A DNA stretch of 64,000 nucleotides from Aeropyrum camini SY1 = JCM 12091 (GTDB taxonomy: Archaea > Thermoproteota > Thermoprotei_A > Sulfolobales > Acidilobaceae), in NCBI RefSeq assembly GCF_000591035.1, contig NC_022521.1:248001-312000 (forward strand), written 5' to 3'. Made by a program: the position numbers and the translations under genes. Numbering within the stretch: position 1 is the first letter of the stretch; every line of letters starts with the position of its first letter. The notes under the pieces are model-generated. The model was not told the DNA's origin. It saw only the letters and a program-made list of their open reading frames with translations, and ran no database searches. Below are positions 17,776 to 26,355 of this stretch, one piece after another.

Positions 17776-18885
17776 ATGAGGCTGGCTTTCGGGCTTCTCA
17801 TGGCGTCCCTAACTGCAGCGCTGGCGGTAGCCGAGTCCAGTGCGGTCGGAGCGCTAGGCTACCTGCTCCCCATCGAAGAGCACCGTGTGGTAGCTAAGGC
17901 TGTGCTCTCGGCTGTCGCCATGGTCGGCTCCTTCTGGGGTCTTGTAGTCGCCAGCACCAGGTTTAGGAGCCCGGGGGGGAGGAGGCTGGTTCTCGCCGCT
18001 GTTGGGATAGCTACACCCGCCTCCCTCTTGGGGTTGGAGGGGCTTCTGGGCGGGTGGCTCTCCAGCCTGGCCAGCGTAATGGCCGTGTCCATAGCCCTGG
18101 GTATGACGAGCTTCGCCCTCTCCTCATCAATATACAGCCAAGTGGACTATGTGGAGTGGAGGAGAACTCTCGCCGAGTATTACATAGTAAGTAGCGTCGG
18201 CTCCTCGCTGCTAATATTCTTATCTCTCGCGTCAGACATCCCCCTGATAGTGGCGGTGTCTATAGCGGTATTCGCATTCCTCTCCGCCCAAAACGTGATA
18301 GACATGCCCCTCTCCTTCGCATCGCTTAAAGTCGTGGACAACTTCTCCAACGCAGTGTTCTCGGCTCTCCACGGGAGGGTTGAGAGGCTCAGGCTTGACG
18401 AGGTCCTCAGGCTTTCGTCCGCCGCCGGAGTGTTGGCTGCACTGAAGATACCTGTGATACAGGAGGCAGCATACTATCTAGGCGAGGCAACTCCCCTGGT
18501 ATATAGCATAGGCTACGCGCTGGGTGTTACAATGGCCTCGACGACTGCGTCAACGCTCCCTGCGTCCGCAGCGGCTTTGGTGTCGACGGCCCTAGCGTTA
18601 TACGTGGGCGACAGCCTTCCTTGGCTAGCCCTCTTCCTAGTAGGGCTAGGCTACGGCTGGGCTGTGTTCACCCTTGTTATGTACGTTCTAGACAGGGAGC
18701 CGAAGAAGGTGAGGATAGCCACGGTGTCAGTGTTAGCGTGGAGCGTCGCAGCCTCCCTGGCTGTATTCGCATTGACCTCCGCCGCAGGAACCAGCCCCTA
18801 CATACCAGCCCTCGCCATACTTATCCTCGGCCTACTCCTCTCAGCCGCGGCTAGGGTTAAACAAGCCAGGGTTAGATGGGAGTAG
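17776..18885 (+). CDS. Polytopic membrane protein, MFS-like
   Basis: A 369-residue integral membrane protein with roughly ten to twelve hydrophobic segments, beginning directly at the N terminus (LAFGLLMASLTAALAVAE). A cytosolic-looking polar stretch around residues 185-215 (SLKVVDNFSNAVFSALHGRVERLRLDEV) divides two hydrophobic halves, as in major-facilitator transporters. I see no specific transporter signature and cannot name a substrate. It has its own TATA-like element and is not obviously in an operon. Confidence 0.65.
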   Translation: MRLAFGLLMASLTAALAVAESSAVGALGYLLPIEEHRVVAKAVLSAVAMVGSFWGLVVASTRFRSPGGRRLVLAAVGIATPASLLGLEGLLGGWLSSLASVMAVSIALGMTSFALSSSIYSQVDYVEWRRTLAEYYIVSSVGSSLLIFLSLASDIPLIVAVSIAVFAFLSAQNVIDMPLSFASLKVVDNFSNAVFSALHGRVERLRLDEVLRLSSAAGVLAALKIPVIQEAAYYLGEATPLVYSIGYALGVTMASTTASTLPASAAALVSTALALYVGDSLPWLALFLVGLGYGWAVFTLVMYVLDREPKKVRIATVSVLAWSVAASLAVFALTSAAGTSPYIPALAILILGLLLSAAARVKQARVRWE

Positions 18886-18899
18886 CCCAGGGTTGAGAC

Positions 18900-18907
18900 G
18901 TTTAAAT
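18900..18907 (+). promoter_or_regulatory. TATA-like element in the convergent intergenic region
   Basis: ACGTTTAAATGG just after the membrane protein gene. No protein-coding frame follows on the plus strand before the convergent terminator, so this element, if used, would drive a noncoding transcript starting near 18928. Confidence 0.4.
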
Positions 18908-18927
18908 GGGGTAGGCTGTAGCGCTAT

Positions 18928-19136
18928 TCGGGACTATTGAAGCAGGCTCCAAGCCCTCCCGGGGGCCTGGTCAAGATGGGGGCCCAGCGCCATTAGCCTT
19001 CACAGCCCCCATGACCCCGCACCCCAGTGAAAAGAGGTGGTGTGGGCGAGGAGGGAACCGATGGAAAAACGCACCACGATGAGACAGAAAGATACGGAGT
19101 GGCACGGTTAGAGGAAGCAGTGGGAAGCCCCTACCG
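18928..19136 (+). ncRNA. Candidate structured RNA of unknown class
   Basis: A 287-base intergenic region (18886-19172) has no convincing ORF but has a TATA-like element at 18900 and several strong stems. ATGGGGGC (18976-18983) pairs perfectly with 19005-19012. Segment 19037-19046 can pair either upstream with 19016-19023 or downstream with 19070-19077 (8 bp each, one G-U). The 3' edge is the hairpin at 19128-19167. I see none of the conserved RNase P, SRP or C/D box sequences. High GC raises the chance of fortuitous stems, so this is a hypothesis. Confidence 0.3.
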
Positions 19137-19167
19137 TTTAATATAATACAAGATGAAGCGGTAGGGG
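19128..19167. terminator. Bidirectional hairpin terminator between convergent genes
   Basis: A perfect 9-bp inverted repeat, CCCCTACCG (19128-19136) and CGGTAGGGG (19159-19167), encloses a 22-base AT-rich loop (TTTAATATAATACAAG...). It sits between the plus-strand transcripts and the stop codon of the minus-strand acyl-CoA dehydrogenase at 19173, where a two-way terminator is expected. Confidence 0.5.
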
Positions 19168-19172
19168 GAGGG

Positions 19173-20816
19173 CTACTGTAACGCTATTATCTCTCCGAGC
19201 CTCTCCTCCCCAGGGTTGTAAACGGGTTTCCTCTGGAGCAGACTCTTGTACACTATCTCAGCCACCGTGTGGTACCTCTCTTCACCTAGGACCGCGGCCA
19301 TGTTTTCCAGTATAACCGTGGAGGAGGCGTGCCCCAGGTCCTCGAGTATGTATTTCGCGTTGAACTCTGCCTGGCTGGGGCTCATGGAGGCCAGCCTCTT
19401 TATAGTCTCTTCAGCCGTAGCCACAGCCCTGGAGGCCAGCTCCTTATCGTAGGCCTCGCTGGCCAGCGCTCTGAGGTCCTCGAGCAGAGGCTTGTACGCA
19501 CCCTTCTTCCAGATGGCCTCCAGCATGTCTAGGGCCTGGATGTTGCTTGTCCCCTCCCATATCGGGGTTATTAGGGCCTCTCTGTGCCACCTCTCTACAG
19601 CGTACTCCCTGAGGAAGCCTATGCCGCCGAACAGCTCCATCGCCAGCATCGTAACCCTGGCTGCGGCCTGCGCTGTCATGTTCTTCGCGATGTGGGTCAT
19701 CAGCCTCGCGTAGTGGTAGGTGGCACTGTATGGAGGCCTGTCTCCCGTAGACCTCTCAAACAGGTCTACAGTCTTGTGTGTGAGGGCTAGAGACTCCTCT
19801 ATTAGGACCTCCATCTCCAGGAGATCCCTCCTAACAAGGGGGTGCTCTATTATCCTCTTCCCGAAAGCCCTCCTGTGGTTAGCATAGTTGTAGGCCTCCA
19901 GGTAGGCCTTCCTGGCTACGCCCACGGCCCCGGCCGAATTTGCTATGCGAGATATCATGAGGTCCTCCAGGGTGTAGTATATCCCCTTCTCAGCCTCCCC
20001 CAGCAGATAAGCCTCCGAGTCCTGAAGCTCAACTTCCCCTGTGGGCACAGCGATGGTGCCGCTCTTATCCTTAAGCCTTCTCACGCTAAAGTTGAGCCCC
20101 CCGCCCCTCCTAAGCCGTGGTACTGCGAAGAGGGAGAGCCCTTTAGCACCGGCTGGAGCCCCCTCGGTCCTCGCGGTCACGAGTGCGATATCGGCGAGCC
20201 CAGCGCCGCTGGCGAAGTACTTGTAGCCCGTGAGCAGCCAGACGCCGTCGCCCCCGCGCCTAGCAATGGTGGCGTTAGCACCGAGATCGCTACCCCCCTG
20301 TATCTCGGTGAACCATGTGGCACCCAGCATGGGAGGCCTCTCAAGCCCCGCAAGCCTCCTGTAGTAGCCCCTCACGCTGTCCCCCCCGTACTTCCAGAGG
20401 GCATAGGCCGTCTGCATTGTGATTGTGAGTATGCAAGCGACACCAGGGTCCCCCACAAGGTTTATACTGGCGAAATGCTCGTGCCAGCTACCACCAATGT
20501 AGGGGGGCTTGTTGACCCCGAACTCATATAGTAGCCTATCGACGGCCTGCCGCAGGGAAGGGTCGAGGAGCACGGTGTCGCTCCTCTCCCCCCTCACAGA
20601 CCACATGACATGGACAGGCCAGCTCATCCTGTCTACCCTGTAAGCAAGCTCATAAAGCTCCCTGCCCACAAACTCGCCAAGACCAGCAAGCTCCGGCTCT
20701 CTAGACATGAAGTATTTTAGTGTGTCCCTCAAAGGCTTATCAACAAGGTAGTGGTTCAAACCGTACGCCATAGAAACCTCTCCAAACGCAGAGTCGAGAG
20801 GCAAACTACCCGTCAC
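19173..20816 (-). CDS. Acyl-CoA dehydrogenase, AidB-like
   Basis: A 547-residue FAD-dependent acyl-CoA dehydrogenase. The segment GATWFTEIQGGSDLGANATIA matches the flavin-binding signature as found in the AidB-like subgroup (extra N-terminal domain, TExQGGSD). The C-terminal half has HRRAFGKRIIEHPLVRRDLLEME and the end-of-domain ELFGGIGFLREYAVERWHREALITPIWEGTSNIQALD. The family oxidises acyl-CoA to enoyl-CoA with transfer to ETF, though AidB itself acts in alkylation response. The nearby acyl-CoA synthetase (23285-24952) supports fatty- or branched-acid metabolism. Confidence 0.9.
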   Translation of the reverse strand: MTGSLPLDSAFGEVSMAYGLNHYLVDKPLRDTLKYFMSREPELAGLGEFVGRELYELAYRVDRMSWPVHVMWSVRGERSDTVLLDPSLRQAVDRLLYEFGVNKPPYIGGSWHEHFASINLVGDPGVACILTITMQTAYALWKYGGDSVRGYYRRLAGLERPPMLGATWFTEIQGGSDLGANATIARRGGDGVWLLTGYKYFASGAGLADIALVTARTEGAPAGAKGLSLFAVPRLRRGGGLNFSVRRLKDKSGTIAVPTGEVELQDSEAYLLGEAEKGIYYTLEDLMISRIANSAGAVGVARKAYLEAYNYANHRRAFGKRIIEHPLVRRDLLEMEVLIEESLALTHKTVDLFERSTGDRPPYSATYHYARLMTHIAKNMTAQAAARVTMLAMELFGGIGFLREYAVERWHREALITPIWEGTSNIQALDMLEAIWKKGAYKPLLEDLRALASEAYDKELASRAVATAEETIKRLASMSPSQAEFNAKYILEDLGHASSTVILENMAAVLGEERYHTVAEIVYKSLLQRKPVYNPGEERLGEIIALQ

Positions 20817-20895
20817 CAGATAAAAAGGTATTCTGGGGAGATAGATAACGGTGAGGAGCAGGCGAGTCCCCTAGGCCCTGGTGGAGGCCTCCTGC

Positions 20896-21378
20896 TTACC
20901 GTATCTCCCTGTACACCTCTATCTGGAACTCTTTGAAGCCCAGCTGGCTGTAGAACCTTTTTGCCACGTAGTTTGTCATTGGGTATAGAGCCGACATTAT
21001 CCCCGCCCCCCTCCTTCTAGCCTCCTCCGCCGCCCGCTCCGCGAGGAGCCGTCCTACGGCTCTCCTCCTGTACCGGGGCTTCACGTAGATGTCTGTGATC
21101 ACCGCTTTAAACCGCGGCTTGTAGAATCTCCTGTCAACAAGCTCCACCCTGATGAAGCCCACAATATTCTCTCCATGTTGAGCTACTATTATGAAGCTGT
21201 TATCGTCTGCAAGCGTCTCCCTGAAGTATTTCTCGGCCTCCGTCCTCAGATCGTCTATAGTCTTGAAGAGGGGGCTCAGCTCCTCGTTGAATATCTTCTG
21301 CCTGACAATCATGTCCACCACATCAGCTTCGTCACTCTCCACCGCGTGCCTCAGAACAACATCCCTACCGACCTCCAA
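20896..21378 (-). CDS. GNAT-family N-acetyltransferase (copy 2)
   Basis: A 160-residue GNAT protein. The acetyl-CoA binding motif A appears as TDIYVKPRYRRRAVGRLLAERAAEEARRRGA, and the motif B end is NYVAKRFYSQLGFKEF. The N-terminal part has LRHAVESDEADVVDMI. It ends in a basic YREIR. It is preceded by a homologous GNAT gene (six bases between them), so the pair looks like a tandem duplication. The substrate cannot be deduced. Confidence 0.88.
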   Translation of the reverse strand: MEVGRDVVLRHAVESDEADVVDMIVRQKIFNEELSPLFKTIDDLRTEAEKYFRETLADDNSFIIVAQHGENIVGFIRVELVDRRFYKPRFKAVITDIYVKPRYRRRAVGRLLAERAAEEARRRGAGIMSALYPMTNYVAKRFYSQLGFKEFQIEVYREIR

Positions 21379-21384
21379 ACCCCT

Positions 21385-21888
21385 TCACACCTCCCTTATC
21401 ATGGTGTGCATAAAGCTTCTGAACCCCAGCCTCTCGTAAAACCTGTGGGCTATGGCGTTCTGGGCGGGAAACTCCCCGGCTACAGCACGGGCGCCCAGCT
21501 TTCTGGCCTCCTCGGAGAACCTCTCTATAAGGAGCGTGCCTAGCCCGATCCTCCTGGCCTGGGGCTTCACGTAGATCTCCTTAACAACTGCTACCCTACC
21601 GTTTGCTAGAAGCGGCATCTCCCTTATATAGCCCCTTATGAATCCCACCACTTCCTCCCCCGCCTCTGCAACCAATACTATATCACCGTTACCTCCCGAC
21701 ACAATCTTCTCCGCCTCCTCCGCCGCAGCCTCCCTGGCGTCGTCCCTAAGGGTCCAGAGAGGGTCGAACTCCTCGTTTAACATGTAAAAACGGTATATAA
21801 GCTCGGCCAGCACCCCCTTGTCGCCCGGTCTAGGCGGTCTGACGTGGACGCCCCTCTCATACACACCTCCACACCCCCGCCACAACAA
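21385..21888 (-). CDS. GNAT-family N-acetyltransferase (copy 1)
   Basis: A 167-residue GNAT acetyltransferase related to its downstream neighbour; both share the order VRxxRPGDKGxL / FNEELxPLFxT-like region / VKEIYVKPQARRIGLGTLLIERFSEEARKLGA / IAHRFYERLGFRSF. It starts one base after the malic enzyme stop codon, so it belongs to that transcript. Divergence between the two copies outside the CoA motif suggests different substrates. Confidence 0.88.
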   Translation of the reverse strand: MLWRGCGGVYERGVHVRPPRPGDKGVLAELIYRFYMLNEEFDPLWTLRDDAREAAAEEAEKIVSGGNGDIVLVAEAGEEVVGFIRGYIREMPLLANGRVAVVKEIYVKPQARRIGLGTLLIERFSEEARKLGARAVAGEFPAQNAIAHRFYERLGFRSFMHTMIREV

Positions 21889-21889
21889 G

Positions 21890-23230
21890 TTATACGAGCC
21901 TCTCTATTAGGCCGGCCGAGAGCAGGGCTTCATACTTCCTCCTGGAAGACTCCACTATAGCCCTCGCGTTCTCAAGCTCCTGCCGGTAGGTTCGGGGTTT
22001 TCTGGCGACCTTCTCCCTGCTAGCGGCCCATGCGACGGCGGCCGCCACCCTATAGTGCACCTGCCAGTCTGTAATGGGGGGTAGTATCCTCTCCTCGTCT
22101 AGGCCCAGCTCCTCCTCCGTATACCTGGCTATCTCCTCCGCAGCGGCTATCGCCATGCCATCCGTTATAGCCCGGGACCGCGCGTCAAGAGCGCCCCTGA
22201 AAACTCCTGGGAATACCAGGGCGTTGTTGACCTGGTTTGGCAGGTCGCTCCTCCCCGTCGCTACAACCCTCGCGCCAGCCTCCCGGGCTTCCCACGGCCA
22301 TATCTCCGGGGTTGGGTTTGCAAGGGCAAACACTATGGGATCTCTCGACATCCCCCTTATCCACTCCTTCTTAACAACCCCTGGCCCCGGTCTGGATGCA
22401 GCGACGAGGGCGTCGGCCCCCTTGAGCGCCTCCTCAACACCGCTCCCCGGCCTCAGCCCCCCTCCCTCGGTCTCGAGGGCTATCTCGTACTTGTATCTGT
22501 TTGAGAAGAGCAGCCTGTCCATATCCTCCCTCTCCGGGTGTAGAACCCCCCTGCTGTCCACAACCACGATGTTCCTAGGATTGACTCCATAGGCTTTGAG
22601 GAAACGGTAGAGGGCTATGTTGGCGGCCCCCGCCCCCAGCAGCACTATCCTAGACTCCCTGAGGTTCTTGCCCACAATCTTAAACGCGTTTATGAGCCCC
22701 GCCAGGCTCGCAGCAGCAGTACCCTGCTGGTCGTCGTGCCATACAGGGATCTCCAGCTCCATCCTAAGGAAGTCTAGGAGGTAGAAGCACTTGGGACTCT
22801 CTATGTCCTCAAGGTTGACGCCGCCGAAGCTGGGCTCCAGATCCTTTACAAGACTCGCGAAAGCACCAGGCTCCCGGCGCCTATGGACTATCGGCACCGC
22901 GTCAACACCGCCGAACAGCTTGAATATCAGCGCCTTACCCTCCATCACTGGGTATGCTGCCTCAGGCTTCAGACTGCCCAGCCCCAGGACCCTCGTGGCG
23001 TCAGTCACTATAGCAACCATGTTCCACCTGCTCGTCAGCTCGAAGCTCTCGTCCGGATCCTTATTTATCCTGATGCTGGCCTCCGCCACCCCCGGAGTAT
23101 ACCATATGGCGAAGTCCCCCACGCTCGACACCGGGACTTTAGGCATAACCTCAATCTTGCCAGCGTACCTCCTATATACCTCTATAATCCTATCGCTATC
23201 TATGCTGCCGGAGCCGTCGTCGCCCGCCAT
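21890..23230 (-). CDS. Malic enzyme (oxaloacetate-decarboxylating malate dehydrogenase)
   Basis: A 446-residue malic enzyme that would convert malate to pyruvate and CO2 with NAD(P) reduction. Signatures are DFAIWYTPGVAEASIRI, the catalytic Lys region GSLKPEAAYPVMEGKALIFKLFGGVDAVPI, the metal/substrate segment FYLLDFLRMELEIPVWHDDQQGTAAASLAGL and the Rossmann motif IVLLGAGAANIALYRFL. The length fits the short archaeal/bacterial form without a phosphotransacetylase domain. A TATA-like CTTTTATA at about 23263-23270 lies close to the ATG, suggesting a very short leader. Confidence 0.94.
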   Translation of the reverse strand: MAGDDGSGSIDSDRIIEVYRRYAGKIEVMPKVPVSSVGDFAIWYTPGVAEASIRINKDPDESFELTSRWNMVAIVTDATRVLGLGSLKPEAAYPVMEGKALIFKLFGGVDAVPIVHRRREPGAFASLVKDLEPSFGGVNLEDIESPKCFYLLDFLRMELEIPVWHDDQQGTAAASLAGLINAFKIVGKNLRESRIVLLGAGAANIALYRFLKAYGVNPRNIVVVDSRGVLHPEREDMDRLLFSNRYKYEIALETEGGGLRPGSGVEEALKGADALVAASRPGPGVVKKEWIRGMSRDPIVFALANPTPEIWPWEAREAGARVVATGRSDLPNQVNNALVFPGVFRGALDARSRAITDGMAIAAAEEIARYTEEELGLDEERILPPITDWQVHYRVAAAVAWAASREKVARKPRTYRQELENARAIVESSRRKYEALLSAGLIERLV

Positions 23231-23261
23231 AACCAGGGATACCCTATGGGAGAATGTAGAT

Positions 23262-23272
23262 TGTAGAGTATA
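23262..23272 (-). promoter_or_regulatory. TATA-like element upstream of malic enzyme
   Basis: Minus-strand CCTCTTTTATACTC about 33 bases before the ATG at 23230. The 54-base gap to the preceding acyl-CoA synthetase gene contains nothing else. Spacing implies a leaderless or nearly leaderless mRNA. Confidence 0.5.
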
Positions 23273-23284
23273 AAAGAGGGGTGA

Positions 23285-24952
23285 TTACTGTTGGGCCTCC
23301 TGCTCTAGGATGTTTGCGAACCTCTCCCTCAGACTCCTCTTGTTTATCTTGCCCACGCTAGTCTTCGGCAGGTCGTCAACTAGAACAACCTTGTCTGGAA
23401 GCCACCACTTGGGTATCTCGCCTTTCTCCACGAAATTCCTGGCGAGCCACTCTCTAACCTCCTCTGTCGTCAGCTTCTCCTGCCACCCCGGCTTCGGCAC
23501 TATTATTGCTACCGGCCTCTCGCCCCACTTCGGATGCCTGGCGCCTATCACCGCCACCTGCGCCACCCCGGGGTGCTGGCTTATGAGGCTCTCGAGCCTG
23601 ACGCTGCTTATCCACTCGCCCCCGCTCTTTATAATATCCTTATCCCTGTCCACTATCTGGATGTAGCCCTCGGGCGTCCAGACGGCTATGTCTCCCGTGT
23701 GGAACCAGCCGCCCCTCCAAGCCTTCTCCGTCTTCTCCGGGTCCTTGTAGTACTCGGGCGTGACCCAGGGGGTCCTCACGACTATCTCCCCCATGGTCTT
23801 TCCGTCCTTCGGCACAGGCTCGAGGGTTTCAGGGTCGGCCACCATCAGCTCAACGAGGGGGACAGGCCAGCCTGTGGTGAGGGATAGCTCATCGGCCCTA
23901 TCAATGTACTTCTTAGGCACGCCCGCCAGCGTTAGTATGGGCGCCGTCTCCGTCATCCCGTAGCCCACCATAACCTCTATACCCCTCTTCCTGGCAGCGT
24001 CGGCCAGCCCCCTAGGTAGGGCTTGGCCTCCGTTGACGAAGAGGAGGCCTGAGAGATCGTACTTCTCGCTCTCTGGGTGTGAGAGGAGCATGTAGAGTAT
24101 AGTGGGCACGCCAGCCGTGATAGTCACCTTCTCGCTCACTATCAGGTCGAGGAGGACCTTGGGGTCGAGCCTGCCTGGGAACACCTGCTTCATACCGTTC
24201 AGCGTCGCCATGTAGGGTAGGCCCCAGGCGAGCACGTGGAACATGGGCACTATGTGGAGCAGTGTATCATCGCCTGTAACTCTCCTCCTACCCCGTGTTG
24301 CTAGGGCGAGAGCCCCGCTAAGGGCGTGGACCACTATCATCCTGTGGCTGTGGTAAACACCCTTCGGCAGCCCTGTCGTGCCGCTGGTGTAGCCCATGGC
24401 AGCTGGCCTGTTCTCGTCGAGCTCAGGCCAGTCGTAGCTGCCGCTGTACTCCTTTATGAGGTCTTCGTAGTTGTGCAGCCTCCTGCCCGCTATACTGTCG
24501 GGGTGGGACTCGGCGTCGACTATAATAACGTGCTCGACGCTCGGCGCGTGGGGGAGTATGGCCTCAGCTAGCTTGAGGAAGTCGCTGTGGACAATGAGAA
24601 CCCTGTCCTCAGCGTGGTTTATAATATAGGCTATCTCGTTGGGCGCTAGCCTCACGTTTAGCGGGTGCAAGACGGCCCCCATCATAGGGGCTGCGAAATA
24701 GGTCTCGTAGTGCCAGTGGGTGTTCCAGTCCATAGTGGCTACCCTGTCTAGCCCCGACACGCCGAGGGCTCTGAGAGCGTTGGCGAGGCTCTCAATCCTC
24801 TTTGCCGCGTTCCCGAAGGTATATCTCTCCACCCCTCTCGCCGTACGGTATACTATCTCCATGTCGCTCCACATGTACAGGGCGTACTGGTATATCTTGT
24901 GGAGGGTCAGACTGTATCCAGGCCTCCAGGGGGTCTTCTCAGGCAGGGCCAA
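23285..24952 (-). CDS. AMP-forming acyl-CoA synthetase
   Basis: A 555-residue member of the ANL adenylating superfamily, activating a carboxylic acid with ATP and CoA. The P-loop-like motif is YTSGTTGLPKGVYHSH, the A5 motif is VMVGYGMTETAPI, the hinge is GWFHTGDIAVWTPEGYIQIVDRDKDIIKSGGEWIS and the catalytic Lys is in PKTSVGKINKRSL. The GEWISS/DKDIIKSGG pattern is typical of medium/long-chain fatty-acyl-CoA synthetases. TTG start; no clear Shine-Dalgarno, but TATA-like runs at 24967-25005. Confidence 0.93.
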   Translation of the reverse strand: MALPEKTPWRPGYSLTLHKIYQYALYMWSDMEIVYRTARGVERYTFGNAAKRIESLANALRALGVSGLDRVATMDWNTHWHYETYFAAPMMGAVLHPLNVRLAPNEIAYIINHAEDRVLIVHSDFLKLAEAILPHAPSVEHVIIVDAESHPDSIAGRRLHNYEDLIKEYSGSYDWPELDENRPAAMGYTSGTTGLPKGVYHSHRMIVVHALSGALALATRGRRRVTGDDTLLHIVPMFHVLAWGLPYMATLNGMKQVFPGRLDPKVLLDLIVSEKVTITAGVPTILYMLLSHPESEKYDLSGLLFVNGGQALPRGLADAARKRGIEVMVGYGMTETAPILTLAGVPKKYIDRADELSLTTGWPVPLVELMVADPETLEPVPKDGKTMGEIVVRTPWVTPEYYKDPEKTEKAWRGGWFHTGDIAVWTPEGYIQIVDRDKDIIKSGGEWISSVRLESLISQHPGVAQVAVIGARHPKWGERPVAIIVPKPGWQEKLTTEEVREWLARNFVEKGEIPKWWLPDKVVLVDDLPKTSVGKINKRSLRERFANILEQEAQQ

Positions 24953-24966
24953 GGACTCTTACACCA

Positions 24967-25005
24967 GACTATAAACTATCCTGGGCTCTAATGGTTTTTA
25001 ATGTG
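24967..25005 (-). promoter_or_regulatory. TATA-like elements upstream of acyl-CoA synthetase
   Basis: Two minus-strand AT-rich runs, AGTTTATAGTC (24967-24977) and CATTAAAAACC (about 24993-25003), precede the TTG at 24952. The second is better spaced for a short leader. Confidence 0.4.
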
Positions 25006-25041
25006 GGAAAATAGTGTGGTATTAACTCTATGGCCGAGTAT

Positions 25042-25458
25042 TCAACATCCCATCCTCTCCAGCGCGCCAGCTAAAGCCTCGTAAGCGTCCTCCAGAGTCT
25101 CAAATACAGCTTTAACCCTAAGTATGGGGAACTGGGGGAGACTGTCGTCCAGCTGATATGATAGGGGGCGGCCCAGCATAGTCATGAGCCCTAGGAGGGC
25201 CCTCATACCCTCGAGAGACTCCCCCACTGTAGAGGGGTCGACGGGGAGGGGTATCGAGGCCTCCACTATCGGCCCCACGCCCGGCTCGTCCTTCACCTCG
25301 ACAACGCCCCCGGCGAGGTGTATCCTAGTCACATCACCCTCCGCCTCGAACTGGCAGCCCATCTCGCTCAGCCGCCTCTGGAAAGCCCCCGGCACCCCCC
25401 TTCCCGCATGGCCCGGTATACCCTCCTCGCCGAACCCCTCATGCAAAACCCACTTCAC
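25042..25458 (-). CDS. Hypothetical protein
   Basis: A 138-residue soluble protein that I do not recognise. It contains two similar-sized halves: a Gly-rich N-terminal segment with FEAEGDVTRIHLAGGVVEV, and a C-terminal amphipathic helix FETLEDAYEALAGALERMGC. Its start overlaps the stop of the UMP kinase gene by four bases, so the two are translationally coupled. Confidence 0.65.
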   Translation of the reverse strand: MKWVLHEGFGEEGIPGHAGRGVPGAFQRRLSEMGCQFEAEGDVTRIHLAGGVVEVKDEPGVGPIVEASIPLPVDPSTVGESLEGMRALLGLMTMLGRPLSYQLDDSLPQFPILRVKAVFETLEDAYEALAGALERMGC

Positions 25459-26135
25459 CCCCCTTCAACTATACTCCCTATCTCGCCCTTGAGGGCCCTC
25501 CATATGTTAGCCGGGTCTCTGCAGTCGAAAAACGCTATCCTCAAACCACTCCTCCTAGCCACTCCGAGGGCCACCTTGTCCCATAGAGTGTAGGAGCCAG
25601 CCTCCTGGGATGAGACGCGCTCTATAATAGACTCGAGCTGGCTGTAAGTCAGCCTCCTAAGCAGCCTAGCCCCCGGGCGGGAGGGCTCGTCACTGTATAC
25701 ACCCTCCACCCCGTTTAGACAGTTCAGCAGCATACTGGCGCCCAGCGCCTCCGCTACTACAGCGGCCACGGCGTTGGTGCTCTGGCCCGGCTGGAATCCC
25801 CCTGAAACAGGTATGAGACCCGACATGTGGGCCTCTATCACCTCCCTTAGGGATGCGAGGGGGTATGGGAAGGAGCGGGGGTAGAGGAGCTTGGATATAA
25901 GGGAGGCGTTTAGCCTTGAAGACTCTATTCCCATCTCGTCGAGAAGCGCCTCGCCAACGCCAGCACGCCTCAACACGTCTATATAGCTCCTAGCCAAGCC
26001 TCCTCCCCCCACGACAACAGCTACACTATACCCAGCCTCCCCTAGACCCCAGAGGACGTTTCTGAGGCGGGTGAGATACTCGAGCCTGGGCGGGTGCACC
26101 AAGCCCCCGCTAACCTTGACGACGACAGCCTCCAC
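25455..26135 (-). CDS. pyrH: Uridylate (UMP) kinase, archaeal type
   Basis: A 226-residue amino-acid-kinase-fold enzyme phosphorylating UMP to UDP. The N-terminal VVVKVSGGLVHPP and VAVVVGGGGLARSYIDVLRRAGV match the nucleotide-binding glycine loops. IPVSGGFQPGQSTNAVAAVVAEALGASMLLNCLNGVEGVYSDEP matches the archaeal UMP kinase signature (GQSTDAVAA-type; here N replaces the usual D). The start is a GTG. The enzyme feeds pyrimidine nucleotide synthesis. Confidence 0.88.
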   Translation of the reverse strand: MEAVVVKVSGGLVHPPRLEYLTRLRNVLWGLGEAGYSVAVVVGGGGLARSYIDVLRRAGVGEALLDEMGIESSRLNASLISKLLYPRSFPYPLASLREVIEAHMSGLIPVSGGFQPGQSTNAVAAVVAEALGASMLLNCLNGVEGVYSDEPSRPGARLLRRLTYSQLESIIERVSSQEAGSYTLWDKVALGVARRSGLRIAFFDCRDPANIWRALKGEIGSIVEGG

Positions 26136-26355
26136 CCCAGAGCACCCAAGGCGAGACTGTGGCGTGCCGGGGTGAATAACGGTAAACGCCCCCGGGTCCG
26201 CGGGAGGTCAGCTGTCCTGGCCTTCCCCACCGTGCACGCCGTCGGTGCTTTTAACCCTCATCACACCCGGCGAGGCGGGAGGTCTCACCCAGGTATTACA
26301 GACTGGCACCCGGGAATTACGGTTGGGTGTTAATAGTTATATCGGTGAGGCCCAG
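26136..26355. promoter_or_regulatory. Divergent intergenic region
   Basis: About 220 bases between pyrH (minus) and the small membrane protein (plus). TTAATAGTTATAT (26330-26342) is suitably placed for the plus-strand gene, giving a nearly leaderless message at 26356. A TTTTAA run at about 26249-26254 could be a second element. Otherwise I see nothing recognisable. Confidence 0.4.

Noticed and set aside
18928-19136. RNase P or SRP RNA in the convergent intergenic region
   Set aside because: The conserved GAGGAAAGUC-type and SRP helix 8 motifs are absent, so only an unclassified RNA is proposed.
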